From CAYWEM01 sp964457225 (lineage in GTDB: Bacteria; Acidobacteriota; Aminicenantia; UBA2199), in contig CAYWEM010000014.1 of assembly GCA_964457225.1 (NCBI GenBank), positions 1 through 64,000 on the forward strand: a DNA stretch of 64,000 nt. The letters run 5' to 3'. The position numbers and the translations under genes were made by a program. Below the pieces are notes generated by a model. That model was not told the origin of the DNA and did not search any database. It saw only the letters and a program-made list of their open reading frames with translations. Of the stretch, positions 16,704-25,963 are shown in pieces (the first letter of the stretch is position 1; every line of letters starts with the position of its first letter).

Positions 16704-17555
16704 ATGATCACTGAAGAGAACAACACCGTAATCAGGAAAGCCTCGGGTGAAATTGAACCTTACGATGAAGCCAAGCTGATGCAGTCTCTGCGAAGGGCGG
16801 GGGCTGAGGAAAGACTGGTTGAAGAAGTCGCCGCCGATCTCAGGGATTGGCTTTTTGATGGAGTCAGTACCAGGAAAATGTACGCCCGGGCTTTTTCATT
16901 GCTGCGCCGGAAAAACAGAATGTCCGCCCTGCGTTACCGGTTGAAGAAATCGATTTTTGAACTGGGGCCGACCGGATATCCTTTTGAACGACTGGTCGGC
17001 GAAATTTTAAAAAAACAGGGTTATGAAACGGAAGTCGGGCGGATCATTGCCGGGCATTGTGTGGACCATGAAATGGATGTAATCGCCACTAAAGGAAACG
17101 AGCAGGTTTTCGTGGAGTGTAAATTCGCCATGGACCAGGGCAAGAGTGTCAGCATCCAGGTTCCTTTGTACATGCGTTCCCGGGTGGATGACATAGTCAG
17201 GAAAAAAAAAGATGATCCGGCAGGCCGGGATTTCAGTTTTTCCGGCTGGATCGTGACCAACGTGCGTTTTTCAGCTGATTCCATGGCCTACGGGAAATGC
17301 TGCGGCCTTGAACTGATCGGCTGGGATTATCCCCGGGACGCGGGCTTGAAAGACCTGGTAGAAAAACTGAAGATTTTTCCGGTGACCGTTCTGAACCAGC
17401 TGAAAAAGAAAGACAAGGATTTTCTCTTGGAGCAGGGCATAGTCACCTGTGCTCAACTGGCCGAAAACAGGGAAATGATGACTTCGATGGGATTGAACGA
17501 CCAGGCGCAGAACACCCTGCGCAAAGACATTGATGTGCTCTGCGGCCTTTATTGA
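16704..17555 (+). CDS. ATP-cone domain fused to Mrr-like PD-(D/E)XK nuclease
   Basis: A 283-residue cytoplasmic protein. Residues about 6-88 form an ATP-cone, the nucleotide-sensing module of ribonucleotide reductases and NrdR (start: VIRKASGEIEPYDEAKLMQS). Residues about 90-200 form an Mrr-type restriction-endonuclease fold with a complete-looking active site: E95 (GYPFERLVGEIL), D125 (DHEMDVIA) and E138-x-K140 (VFVECKF). The last 80 residues contain a helical region that may be a helix-hairpin-helix-like DNA contact (LKKKDKDFLLEQGIVTCAQL). The combination suggests a nuclease whose activity is gated by nucleotide level, possibly in defence or repair; this is inference. It stands alone, 106 bp after the previous operon and 117 bp before smc. 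Confidence 0.72.
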   Translation: MITEENNTVIRKASGEIEPYDEAKLMQSLRRAGAEERLVEEVAADLRDWLFDGVSTRKMYARAFSLLRRKNRMSALRYRLKKSIFELGPTGYPFERLVGEILKKQGYETEVGRIIAGHCVDHEMDVIATKGNEQVFVECKFAMDQGKSVSIQVPLYMRSRVDDIVRKKKDDPAGRDFSFSGWIVTNVRFSADSMAYGKCCGLELIGWDYPRDAGLKDLVEKLKIFPVTVLNQLKKKDKDFLLEQGIVTCAQLAENREMMTSMGLNDQAQNTLRKDIDVLCGLY

Positions 17556-17636
17556 GTGAAGCGGAGAATTCAGTCCTGAAAGCCGTCCATACCTTTGGAA
17601 AAACGGTTTTACTGCTGCCGGCCAGGTTTACAACCG

Positions 17637-17662
17637 GGGCCTTTTATGTTACTTTAAGGCCC
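17637..17662 (+). repeat. Inverted repeat just upstream of smc
   Basis: GGGCCTT (17637-17643) and AAGGCCC (17656-17662) form a 7-bp perfect stem with a 12-nt loop, ending 10 bp before the smc ATG. It could be an operator or a 5' UTR hairpin affecting ribosome access; there is no T-run, so a terminator is unlikely. Confidence 0.35.
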
Positions 17663-17672
17663 TTGAATCAGG

Positions 17673-20600
17673 ATGGCAATCTACCTCAATAAACTGGAAC
17701 TGCAGGGCTTCAAATCATTTCCGGAACGTACCCTGATCAGGTTTCATCACGGTATCACCGCGGTGGTCGGCCCCAACGGCTGCGGCAAGAGCAACCTGGT
17801 GGACGCCCTGCTCTGGGTGCTGGGTGAACAACGCATCAAGAACCTGCGCGGAGACAGCAACGAAGACCTGATTTTCAGCGGCAGTGAAAGCAAGAAAGCC
17901 CTGGGCATGACCGAGGTGGGCATCTTCTTCGATCACGGGGAGGAAGAAACCTACATCGGGCGCCGTTTTTTCCGCAACGGGGAAAGCCGTTACGTGCTGA
18001 ATGAACGAAACTGCCGCAACCGTGACGTTCAGGACGCTCTTTTCAATTTGGGCATCGGGGATCGCAATTACTTCATTTTTGAACAAGGCGGCATCGAAAA
18101 AGTGGTGGTGGCCAAACCCTCGGAAAAGCGCATGCTGATTGAGGAAGCCGCCAACATCGCGCATTACCTGGAAAGAAAAAGAGAAACAGCCTCCAAGATA
18201 GTCATTACCCAGCAGAATCTGGAAAACGTGGAAATGATCCTGAGCGAAAAGCAGAAACGCTTGAAGGAATTGAAAAACCAGGTGGCTTATGCCCGCCGCT
18301 ACCGGGAAACCAAGGCATTGCGCGGTGACTTGCTGCGCACGGTACTCTTCCGCCGCTTCCAGGCGGCCAATTCGCTCTTCCTGGCCCGCAGCGCTGAATT
18401 GGAAAAATGCCTGGAGAAAGAGAGCGCCCTGGTCAGCGCCCTGCAGTCCCTGGAAAAAGAAGCAGGCCAGGTCGAGGAACAACGCTGGAACTGGCAGCGT
18501 GAAAGCAAGGACAGGCAGCAGAAACTCTTCAATCTAAGCAGCCGGATGACAGCCGAAAGCAAGGAAAGCGAAAAAGACCAGCAGGGTATGGATTTCTGTG
18601 CCCGCCGTGCAAAGGAGATCCAGGGTTCCCTGGCGGCCAACGGACAGGAAGATGCTGACTTGCACGAGCGGATCAGGCAACAGGAAAAGGAATTACTGGA
18701 ACTCGAAAGAAAACTGGCCGCCGGTGCTGAAGAGCTGAAGTTGAATGCCGAGGCCTGGCGTGAATTGATGCAGGCCAAGAATGAACTCAGTGCCGGGCAG
18801 GCGGCCCTGCAGAAGGAATTCTTCGTGCTCCAGTCGGAAAGGGCCGGTCAGGGTAATGAGCTGCAGAGGCTGGAAAAAACCAGGAACCGTGCTGAAAGCG
18901 AGTTGTCGGGGAAAAGAGCGCTCCTTGAAAGCATGCTGGCTTCAACTTTGCCTGCAGAATTGAAAAAAATGGAGCAGCAGGTATGCAAGCTGGAGCCGCA
19001 GGTCGCGGAAAAGGAAAACCTGTTGAACCGGGAGACGGCCGAGCACGAATCCCTGCGACGTGATGCGGCGGCCCTGATCGCCGAAAAGGCCAGGCTGAGC
19101 GATCGTCTTCAGAACCTGGCCGAGCAGGAAAAAAGCTACCGCGAAATCAGGGACAAGCTTTCCGGCCGCGGAGAAAACGAAGCAGACCGGCCGGCCCTGC
19201 AGGATAAAATAGTGGCGGAATCAGAGGATCACCCCATGCTGGAAAGTTTTTACCGGGAGGAAATGAACGCCCCCCCGCTGAACGCAGACGAGGTGCCGGT
19301 CTATACGGGAGGCAACTGCCTGCTGGCCGTTGCCGGGAAGGCGGAATCACTTTCCGGCCTGGCCGATGAACCGGGCTGCCTGGGCCTGGTCAAACAGCGT
19401 TTCCAGGCAGGCGACCCGCAATTCAAGTCTTATTTCCGTGACGGCCTGCTGGTCGAAGACCTTGACAGCGCCTTGCGACTGCACCTGAAACACGGAGTGG
19501 AAACCGTAACTCCGGATGGTTTTCATATCAACAGTTTCGGCCTGGTCTTCAGGGGAAACTCCCGGGGCATACTCGATGTCATCGAAGATATCCGCAGAAT
19601 CGGAAGCGAGTATGATAGAACCGAAAAAGAGCTGGCGGCGCTCGGGAAAAAGGAAGTCAGCCTGAAAGAAGCTGAAAACAGGGCTGCGGCCGCCGCCGCG
19701 GCCAGGAGAAAGGACTGGGAAGAAGCCAGGACGGAATTGCTGCGCCTGCAGGCCGGACGACAGGCCATGGCCGGTGAGGAGCGCCAGCGTCGTGAGCGTC
19801 TTGAGGCTGTCGGTGCTGAAGTCGACTACTTGTCAGGACAACAGGAAAAGCTGGGCCTGGAAGTGGAGAAAATGGAAAAACTGCTGTCGGAAATAGATCG
19901 TAAACTGGAACTGGCCGGCGGCAGGCGGGAAGATTTTGACCGGCAATGGCGCCGGATGCAGGAAAAAACAAGCGCGGCTGAAAAGGAAAAAATCCAGCGG
20001 GAGAGCGAAGAAAAAGCCCTGCGTGAAGCCATGCGCACGGCGCAAAGGTTTATCGGGGATTACCGGGCTCGCCGTGAAAAACTGCAGGCCCGCAGTTCGG
20101 AGCTTGAGCGCGAACAGCAGGCCATGACCGGGGAAGTTGCAGCCATCAAAAACCGTGTCGCCGAAAGAACCCTGAAAATAAAAGAAATGCAGCGGGAAAA
20201 AACCGGCCTGGAAAAAATGCTTGCCGAGAGTGAAGCCAGGCTGGCGGAAATCGCCGAAGCCGAGCGCCGGGTGACCAGGAAACTTTCCGAGGCCCGGGCT
20301 GAATTGGACAGGGTCAGGGAAACTAAAAAAGAAGCCGAGATGGAGATCATTACGCTCAAGAAAGACCTGTTCCAGCTGGAAGAGACCGCCTACGGAGAAT
20401 TGAGCCTGCCACTCAAAGATATAGAGGCCGAACCCGAACTTGCCGCGGAAGAAACCGGCCAACTGGAAGCAAGGTTGTTAGAGCTGGAAGACAAATTGCG
20501 GCGTTCGCGGGAAAACGACCGGCTGAATTTCGCGGCTGAATCAGAATACAATTTGATCGAAAAGGAATTCAACTCCCTGCAGGCCCAGCAGGAAGACATT

Positions 20601-21098
20601 CTGCACTCGATAAACGACATGCACCAGGCCATGGAACGTATCGACCGGGAATCGGGAGAACAATTCCAGGCGGCCTTCAATTCCATCCAGGAAGGCTTCC
20701 GGAGAAATTTCCGGATACTGTTTGAAGGCGGTGAAGCAGAACTGGTGCTTGGAGAGGAGGACGGTGGACTGGAAATCAAGGCCCAGCCTCCCGGAAAAAG
20801 GCTGCAGAGCCTGCGCCTGTTGTCAGGAGGGGAAAAAACCCTGACCGCCCTGGCCTTTCTTTTTTCGCTTTTTGAATACCGGCCTTCGCCTTTCTGTGTT
20901 TTCGATGAAGTCGACGCCGCTCTTGACGAAGCCAATGTCCAGCGCTTTCTGGGTTTTTTATCCCAGATGCGCCGGCAGACCCAGTTCATAATCATCACCC
21001 ATAATTTCAAGACCATGGAAAGAGCCGACTACATTTACGGTATCACCATGGATGAACCCGGAGTTTCCAGGGTTTATTCGATCAAGTTGAACCAATGA
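17673..21098 (+). CDS. smc: Chromosome segregation ATPase SMC
   Basis: A 1141-residue SMC protein, normal in length, forming the ring-shaped condensin core. The N-terminal head has Walker A GPNGCGKSN (33-41) and QGFKSFPERT; two long coiled-coil arms rich in Glu, Lys, Leu and Ala flank a hinge near residues 510-640; the C-terminal head has the ABC signature LLSGGEKTLTALAFLFSLF, Walker B FCVFDEVDAALDEANV and a D-loop. Its stop overlaps the start of cobO (ATGA). ScpA and ScpB genes are not in the window. The ATG lies directly after AGG, so the ribosome site is unusually close or is the AAGG 13 bases upstream. Confidence 0.96.
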   Translation: MAIYLNKLELQGFKSFPERTLIRFHHGITAVVGPNGCGKSNLVDALLWVLGEQRIKNLRGDSNEDLIFSGSESKKALGMTEVGIFFDHGEEETYIGRRFFRNGESRYVLNERNCRNRDVQDALFNLGIGDRNYFIFEQGGIEKVVVAKPSEKRMLIEEAANIAHYLERKRETASKIVITQQNLENVEMILSEKQKRLKELKNQVAYARRYRETKALRGDLLRTVLFRRFQAANSLFLARSAELEKCLEKESALVSALQSLEKEAGQVEEQRWNWQRESKDRQQKLFNLSSRMTAESKESEKDQQGMDFCARRAKEIQGSLAANGQEDADLHERIRQQEKELLELERKLAAGAEELKLNAEAWRELMQAKNELSAGQAALQKEFFVLQSERAGQGNELQRLEKTRNRAESELSGKRALLESMLASTLPAELKKMEQQVCKLEPQVAEKENLLNRETAEHESLRRDAAALIAEKARLSDRLQNLAEQEKSYREIRDKLSGRGENEADRPALQDKIVAESEDHPMLESFYREEMNAPPLNADEVPVYTGGNCLLAVAGKAESLSGLADEPGCLGLVKQRFQAGDPQFKSYFRDGLLVEDLDSALRLHLKHGVETVTPDGFHINSFGLVFRGNSRGILDVIEDIRRIGSEYDRTEKELAALGKKEVSLKEAENRAAAAAAARRKDWEEARTELLRLQAGRQAMAGEERQRRERLEAVGAEVDYLSGQQEKLGLEVEKMEKLLSEIDRKLELAGGRREDFDRQWRRMQEKTSAAEKEKIQRESEEKALREAMRTAQRFIGDYRARREKLQARSSELEREQQAMTGEVAAIKNRVAERTLKIKEMQREKTGLEKMLAESEARLAEIAEAERRVTRKLSEARAELDRVRETKKEAEMEIITLKKDLFQLEETAYGELSLPLKDIEAEPELAAEETGQLEARLLELEDKLRRSRENDRLNFAAESEYNLIEKEFNSLQAQQEDILHSINDMHQAMERIDRESGEQFQAAFNSIQEGFRRNFRILFEGGEAELVLGEEDGGLEIKAQPPGKRLQSLRLLSGGEKTLTALAFLFSLFEYRPSPFCVFDEVDAALDEANVQRFLGFLSQMRRQTQFIIITHNFKTMERADYIYGITMDEPGVSRVYSIKLNQ

Positions 21099-21628
21099 GC
21101 GAAAAAAAAGCTTACATCCAGGTTTATACCGGAAACGGCAAGGGAAAAACCACGGCCGCTTTCGGACTGGCCCTGCGCGCCGCAGGCCGCGGTTTCCGAA
21201 CCTATTTCGCTCAATTCATGAAACTCGGTGATTACGGAGAAGTCCTGGCCGCGGAAAAGTACCTGCCGGCAATGCTTCAAGTCGAACAGTTCGGCCTGCC
21301 CGGTTTCCACCACAGCGGCGGGCCGGTGTCCGCTGAGGAGCGACGGGCGGCCCGCCGGGGCTTGCAGGCAGTCTGGGAAGCTTTGCAGAGCGGTGAGTAC
21401 CAGGTGGTGGTGATGGATGAAGTCAACACCCTGCTCTGGTTCGGCATCGTTGAATTGTCGGAAGTACTGGAAATCATCGACCAGCGGCCGCCTGATGTCG
21501 AGCTGGTGTTGACGGGCAGGTACGCTCCTGAAGCAATACTGGACCGGGCGGATTTGATCAGCGAAATGAAGGAAATAAAGCATTACTATGCGGCCGGGGT
21601 CGAGGCCCGTGACGGTATCGAGAGATAG
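21095..21628 (+). CDS. cobO: Corrinoid adenosyltransferase, CobA/CobO/BtuR type
   Basis: A 177-residue ATP:corrinoid adenosyltransferase that forms the Co-C bond of adenosylcobalamin. The P-loop GNGKGKTTAA (from residue 13) and the strand VVVMDEVNTLLWFGIVE are typical of the family, as is LTGRYAPEAILDRADLISEM near the end. Its start overlaps the smc stop; the pairing has no known functional logic and probably reflects genome compaction. No cobalamin riboswitch is visible, and no other corrin genes are nearby, so salvage of imported corrinoids is plausible. Confidence 0.92.
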   Translation: MSEKKAYIQVYTGNGKGKTTAAFGLALRAAGRGFRTYFAQFMKLGDYGEVLAAEKYLPAMLQVEQFGLPGFHHSGGPVSAEERRAARRGLQAVWEALQSGEYQVVVMDEVNTLLWFGIVELSEVLEIIDQRPPDVELVLTGRYAPEAILDRADLISEMKEIKHYYAAGVEARDGIER

Positions 21629-21654
21629 GCCGTTCCACTCAGGCTGAACAGCCA

Positions 21655-21684
21655 TTGACTTTTGTTTTTTTTCTGATTTATAAT
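21655..21684 (+). promoter_or_regulatory. Sigma70-type promoter of the small secreted protein
   Basis: TTGACT (21655-21660), 18-nt T-rich spacer, perfect TATAAT (21679-21684). It would start a transcript near 21691, giving a leader of about 125 nt before the 21818 ATG. Confidence 0.65.
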
Positions 21685-21722
21685 GCTTCATAATGCAGGA
21701 GAAACCTAACAGGAAGGCGGGC

Positions 21723-21821
21723 ATGGAAATCATACTCGAGAGCATTTCGTCTTTTCCTGGCCCGGTAACCGATTTTTTATTGCCTGCGATAAGGAAAAAT
21801 GGAAAGGAGATAAGAACATGA
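21723..21821 (+). CDS. Possible 32-codon upstream ORF
   Basis: An ATG preceded by AGGAAGG opens 32 codons whose TGA overlaps the ATG of the next gene (ATGA at 21818-21821). The protein (MEIILESISSFPGPVTDFLL and 12 more residues) has no recognisable feature. Overlap and a ribosome site argue for translation and coupling, but the downstream gene has its own strong GGAG site, so this could be chance. Confidence 0.3.
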   Translation: MEIILESISSFPGPVTDFLLPAIRKNGKEIRT

Positions 21822-22186
21822 AAAAGACTGCTTTTTTTATCATTATCGGGCTGCTTTTCGGCCTGAACGTTGTGTTTGCTCAGCAGGAAGACCTGACCAT
21901 CGGCAACGTGGCCGTCCCGATGGATTTCGTCCATGAAGGCCGGGAGTACAGCCGGGGGGTTTATCACGTTGTCCTGACTTACCAGGATGAAATTCCGGTC
22001 TTCCTGGTGCATGACGGCAACCGCGAGTTTCTTTTCAGTGAAATGGCGGCGGTCAAGCCCAACCGGGACATCAAGGTCCGCAATTACCGGGTAAGAAGAC
22101 AGATGCTCAAGGAAAACGAGTACTTCCGGCTGATGGTGATCAAACCTGAAAAACTACTGATGGCCTATTTCCTGATAAAGAAGTAA
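21818..22186 (+). CDS. Small secreted protein of unknown function
   Basis: A 122-residue protein with a clear signal peptide (MKKTAFFIIIGLLFGLNVVFA, cleavage near Gln22). The mature part is predicted beta-rich (YHVVLTYQDEIPVFLVHDG). I do not recognise a family. GGAGATAAGAAC precedes the ATG, a strong ribosome site, and a near-consensus promoter lies 134 bp upstream, so it is probably well expressed as a single gene. It is convergent with the PBP1A gene, with 36 bp between stops. Confidence 0.7.
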   Translation: MKKTAFFIIIGLLFGLNVVFAQQEDLTIGNVAVPMDFVHEGREYSRGVYHVVLTYQDEIPVFLVHDGNREFLFSEMAAVKPNRDIKVRNYRVRRQMLKENEYFRLMVIKPEKLLMAYFLIKK

Positions 22187-22222
22187 TAACCGGTTCTGCG
22201 AAAAATCAACCTGCAGGGAAAT

Positions 22223-24550
22223 TCAGTCTATATCCTCATCTTGTGAAGTCGACCTGAAGTACTTCTGGAATTTGAAATGTTCTTCTTCATTGCATCTCTG
22301 CAGGGGTTCACTGCCCGGCAGAAAGGCTTCCCTGAACGGGTATAGGCATTCAGAACTCAGTAATTTCCCGGTAAACTTGTCGATATCGACCATGATCACG
22401 GTCGAGGGCACGGTAAAGGCCCCGCTTTCGGGATGATGGGCCAGGTAGTTTTCCATGAAACTGAGAAAGACTGGGAGCGCAGCCCGTGATCCAGTTTCTT
22501 CAATACCCAGGCTGCGTTTCTGGTCATGGCCGATCCAGACCCCGATGGTCAGCGAGGGGGTGAATCCGATAAACCAGGCATCGGTGAAATCGTTGGTCGT
22601 GCCGGTTTTCCCGCCCAGTGGTGTGGGCAGATTTCGAGCCCGCCAGGCGGTACCGGATTTGACCACGCCCTGCAGTATGTAGTTCATTACGTAAGCTGTT
22701 TCCCGGTCGATGACCTGTTTTTTTTCCGGAAAGTTCTCTTCGAAAATGTTGTTGTTCAGGTCCCGGATTGAATTGACGAAATATGGGTTGACCCTGAGCC
22801 CGCCGTTGGCGAAGACGGTGAAAGCAGCGGTCATTTCCCGCAGGGTTACTTCAAAGGCACCCAGTGAAAGTGAAAGAAACGGTTTCAGGTCCGCGGTTAT
22901 GCCGAACTGCTTGGCGTAACGCACTCCGATTTCCGGGGTGATTATCTGCATTATCCTGGCCGTGACCACGTTACGGGATTGCTCCAGGCCCATGCGCAGG
23001 GTTATCGGGCCGACGTAGTCTCCCTTGTGATTCTTGGGTTCCCACAGGTCCCCGGTCCAGGGATCCAGATATGAGAAGGGGGCGTCCTCGATAATGGTGG
23101 CCGGGGAAAAGCCGTGTTCCAGGGCGGCGGTGTAAACTATCGGTTTAAAGGTTGAACCGGTCTGGCGCAGGGCCTGGAAAGCACGGTTGAATTTACTGCG
23201 TTCGAAGGAATAACCGCCGACCATGGCCTTGATCTTGCCGCTGTTGTTTTCGATGACCAGTATTGCCCCTTCGACTTCAGGCTCCTGTTCCAGGCCCAGT
23301 TCGAGCTGGCCGTTTTCTTTATCGAAACTGATTACGCGCACCAGGATCACATCTCCCTTTTTGCAGACAGTGGTCAGCGGCCTGCGGGTCCAGCGGGCCC
23401 GGGCCGCGGTTAAAATCCCTCTTTGAGCGTCTATCCTGATTTCCGCCTGCCTGGCATCCACCTGCAATACTACACCCTCCACTATCTGACCTGCTTCCAG
23501 TCGCAGGTTGCGCCAGGAAGGCAGACGGTGCTCGAACAGGTCCTGTTCGCTTTCCAGCAGGTTCAGGCGCCTGTCGTTCGGGCGCCAGCCCTGGCGCTTG
23601 TCCAGGTTGCGCAGGTTTTCCTGCAGAGCCTCCTCAGCCCACTGTTGCATTTCACTGTTCAGGGTGGTGTAAACCTTCAAGCCTCCCTTGTAAAGGAGAT
23701 TGTCCCCGTACTTGGCTTCCAGGTACTTTCGTACTTCCTCGGAAAAATAATCGGCCAGCACCGAGCGCTCGGTTTCAAACGGTTTTTCCGGAATAGCTTC
23801 CTTCAGGGCTTGCTGGAGCTGTTCTTCGTTGATCCTGCCGCTCTGCCTCAATCTTTTCAGAATCATGTCGCGACGTCGCCGGCAGTTTTCCGGTTGGCGG
23901 TACATGTTGAACAGCCCGTTGGGGTTGGGAATTATGGCGGCCAGCAACGCGGCTTCGGCCAGGCTGATTTCCGCGGCCGATTTGCCGAAGTAGTGGCGTG
24001 AAGCTGCTTCAACCCCGTAAACACTGCCGCCGAGGAAAATCTTGTTGAGGTAGAAAGTCAGGATCTGGTTCTTGGTGTACTTGCGTTCTATCTGGATGGC
24101 CAGCAGCATTTCCTGCAGTTTCCTGGAGATGCTTATTTCCGGGGTCAGAAACAGGGCCCGGGAAAGTTGTTGAGTGATGGAACTGCCCCCTCCCAGTCTT
24201 CTGCCGCTTACTACCCCCCAGGAAGCACGCATTGCGCCTTTGAAGTTTATGCCCCAGTGGTTGTAGAATTCCTGGTCTTCGGCGGCGATAACCGCCTGCT
24301 GCAGATGCTCGGAGATTTCATTTTCCCTGAGGATGGCCCGTTTTTCAATGGCGAATTCCCTGAGCGGCTGATTCAGGTCGTTGTAGAGGGTGGTCATGAC
24401 CACCGGCTGGATGTCTTCCAGGTTTTTTATCTGCGGGAACCCTTTTTGGTAAACCAGGATGGTGCCTATCAGCATGCCGGCCAGCATGGTCACCACCACC
24501 CCGGCGCCGAAAAGAATCGGCCTGATGTGCTTGAGAATGAATTGCTTCAT
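22223..24550 (-). CDS. mrcA: Bifunctional penicillin-binding protein 1A
   Basis: A 775-residue class A PBP that polymerises and cross-links peptidoglycan in the periplasm, anchored by one N-terminal helix (residues 11-34). The GT51 domain carries the catalytic Glu91 in AAEDQEFYNHWG, plus GGSSITQQLSRALFL and RKLQEMLLAIQIERKYTKNQIL. An OB-like insert (about 330-405) precedes the transpeptidase domain with SxxK in TGSTFKP, SRNVV and KTGT in GGKTGTTNDFTDAWFIG. Length and motif order are typical. No Shine-Dalgarno sequence precedes the ATG, but TGCTATACT lies six bases upstream, so the mRNA may be leaderless. Divergent from rnfC. Confidence 0.95.
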   Translation of the reverse strand: MKQFILKHIRPILFGAGVVVTMLAGMLIGTILVYQKGFPQIKNLEDIQPVVMTTLYNDLNQPLREFAIEKRAILRENEISEHLQQAVIAAEDQEFYNHWGINFKGAMRASWGVVSGRRLGGGSSITQQLSRALFLTPEISISRKLQEMLLAIQIERKYTKNQILTFYLNKIFLGGSVYGVEAASRHYFGKSAAEISLAEAALLAAIIPNPNGLFNMYRQPENCRRRRDMILKRLRQSGRINEEQLQQALKEAIPEKPFETERSVLADYFSEEVRKYLEAKYGDNLLYKGGLKVYTTLNSEMQQWAEEALQENLRNLDKRQGWRPNDRRLNLLESEQDLFEHRLPSWRNLRLEAGQIVEGVVLQVDARQAEIRIDAQRGILTAARARWTRRPLTTVCKKGDVILVRVISFDKENGQLELGLEQEPEVEGAILVIENNSGKIKAMVGGYSFERSKFNRAFQALRQTGSTFKPIVYTAALEHGFSPATIIEDAPFSYLDPWTGDLWEPKNHKGDYVGPITLRMGLEQSRNVVTARIMQIITPEIGVRYAKQFGITADLKPFLSLSLGAFEVTLREMTAAFTVFANGGLRVNPYFVNSIRDLNNNIFEENFPEKKQVIDRETAYVMNYILQGVVKSGTAWRARNLPTPLGGKTGTTNDFTDAWFIGFTPSLTIGVWIGHDQKRSLGIEETGSRAALPVFLSFMENYLAHHPESGAFTVPSTVIMVDIDKFTGKLLSSECLYPFREAFLPGSEPLQRCNEEEHFKFQKYFRSTSQDEDID

Positions 24551-24556
24551 CAGCGA

Positions 24557-24565
24557 AGTATAGCA
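24557..24565 (-). promoter_or_regulatory. Possible extended -10 of mrcA, leaderless layout
   Basis: On the minus strand TGC-TATACT ends six bases before the ATG at 24550. No convincing -35 is seen; the extended TG motif may compensate. Confidence 0.35.
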
Positions 24566-24588
24566 CAGGAAGGCGGGTGGATAAAGGT

Positions 24589-24617
24589 TTGCTTTTTGGC
24601 TTCTTCTAAGTTATACT
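24589..24617 (+). promoter_or_regulatory. Putative promoter of the rnf operon
   Basis: TTGCTT (24589-24594), 17 nt, TATACT (24612-24617), about 32 bp before the rnfC ATG. It shares the 99-bp divergent region with mrcA. Confidence 0.5.
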
Positions 24618-24649
24618 TGGCTTTAATCCAGTTTTGGGAAAGCATAAAA

Positions 24650-25963
24650 ATGAAAGCCAAAACCTTCAAATGTGGAATTCATCCACCTGAGTTCAAAAAG
24701 ACCGCTGAAAGCCTGATCAGCGAAATCCCTGCGCCGCCCTCGGTGATCATCCCCCTGCGCCAGCACATCGGTGCTCCGCTCCAGCCCAGGGTGGCCAAGG
24801 GGGACCGGGTGGTCACCGGCCAGTTGCTGGCCGACAGTGATTCATTCGTTGCCGCACCGGTTCACAGTTCGGTCACCGGAACCGTGAAAAACATCGGTGT
24901 TTATCCGACTTCGCTTTCACCGGCTGAAACCTGTATCGAGATCGAAACCCTGCCTGATGAGGAATTCGCCTTCAGTGCCGACGGCGCCGGGGCAAACGGA
25001 CTCGATAAAAGCGAAATAATCAAGCGTATCAGGGCCGCCGGCATAGTGGGCATGGGAGGTGCGGCTTTTCCCACCGCGGTTAAGCTGTCTCCGCCGGCCG
25101 AAAGCCCGATTGACACCGTGATCCTGAACGGCTGTGAATGCGAACCCTTCCTGACCGCCGACCATGCCCTGATGATCACCGAACCCGGCGGGATAGTCCG
25201 CGGCCTGGCTCTGCTGATCAAGGCCATTGGAGCGAAAAGTGGAATTATCGGCATTGAGGACAACAAGCCCGACGCCCTGGCGAAAATGGTCGAAGCCGCG
25301 GCCGGGTACTCGGAAATAAGCGTCCGGGCCCTGCGTACCAAGTATCCCCAGGGCGCGGAAAAAATGCTGATCGATGCCTTGCTGCGCCGCCGGGTCCCGG
25401 CCGGGGGCCTGCCTTTTCAGGTCGGCGTGATCGTGTCCAACGTCGCCACCGCCCTGGCGGTCTGCGAGGCGGTGGAGGAAAACAAGCCCCTTTATTCCCG
25501 GGTGTTGACTGTCAGTGGTGATATCGAGTCGGGAGCCAATTTCCAGGTCCGGGTGGGCACCAGGTTTTCCTTTATTTTTGAACACCTGGGGCTTCAGGAA
25601 GCAGATTTCTGCCGGATCATATGCGGCGGCCCGATGATGGGGGTGGCCCAGTTCAGTTCTGAAGTTCCGGTAAGCAAGGCCACCTCGGGCATACTCCTGC
25701 TGAAAACAGCTCCCGAGCAGGTTGAATATGCCTGTATAAACTGCTCGGCCTGCGTTTCGCACTGCCCGATGTTCCTGCTGCCGACCCGCATCGCCAGATT
25801 CGCCAGGCACGGTATGTGGGATCAGGCCGCCGGCCTGGGGGCCGCGAACTGTATTGAATGCGGTTCCTGTGCTTTCGCCTGTCCGGCCCGCATTCCGCTG
25901 GTACAGTGGCTGCGGGTGACCAAGGCCAGGCTGCTTGAAAAGAAAAGCGAAGCAAGGAAATGA
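24650..25963 (+). CDS. rnfC: Rnf complex subunit C, NADH-binding electron entry
   Basis: A 437-residue peripheral subunit of the Rnf ion-translocating ferredoxin:NAD+ oxidoreductase. It has the N-terminal FKCGIHPPEFK, the FMN/NADH-binding region with GMGGAAFPTAVKL and LNGCECEPFLTADHAL, and two 4Fe-4S motifs near the end: CINCSACVSHCP and CIECGSCAFACP. The frame is open upstream, but the ATG at 24650 gives the family N-terminus and has GGGAA before it. First gene of a complete cluster in the order C-D-G-E-A-B, as in Acetobacterium-type Rnf. Overlaps rnfD by ATGA. Confidence 0.95.
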   Translation: MKAKTFKCGIHPPEFKKTAESLISEIPAPPSVIIPLRQHIGAPLQPRVAKGDRVVTGQLLADSDSFVAAPVHSSVTGTVKNIGVYPTSLSPAETCIEIETLPDEEFAFSADGAGANGLDKSEIIKRIRAAGIVGMGGAAFPTAVKLSPPAESPIDTVILNGCECEPFLTADHALMITEPGGIVRGLALLIKAIGAKSGIIGIEDNKPDALAKMVEAAAGYSEISVRALRTKYPQGAEKMLIDALLRRRVPAGGLPFQVGVIVSNVATALAVCEAVEENKPLYSRVLTVSGDIESGANFQVRVGTRFSFIFEHLGLQEADFCRIICGGPMMGVAQFSSEVPVSKATSGILLLKTAPEQVEYACINCSACVSHCPMFLLPTRIARFARHGMWDQAAGLGAANCIECGSCAFACPARIPLVQWLRVTKARLLEKKSEARK

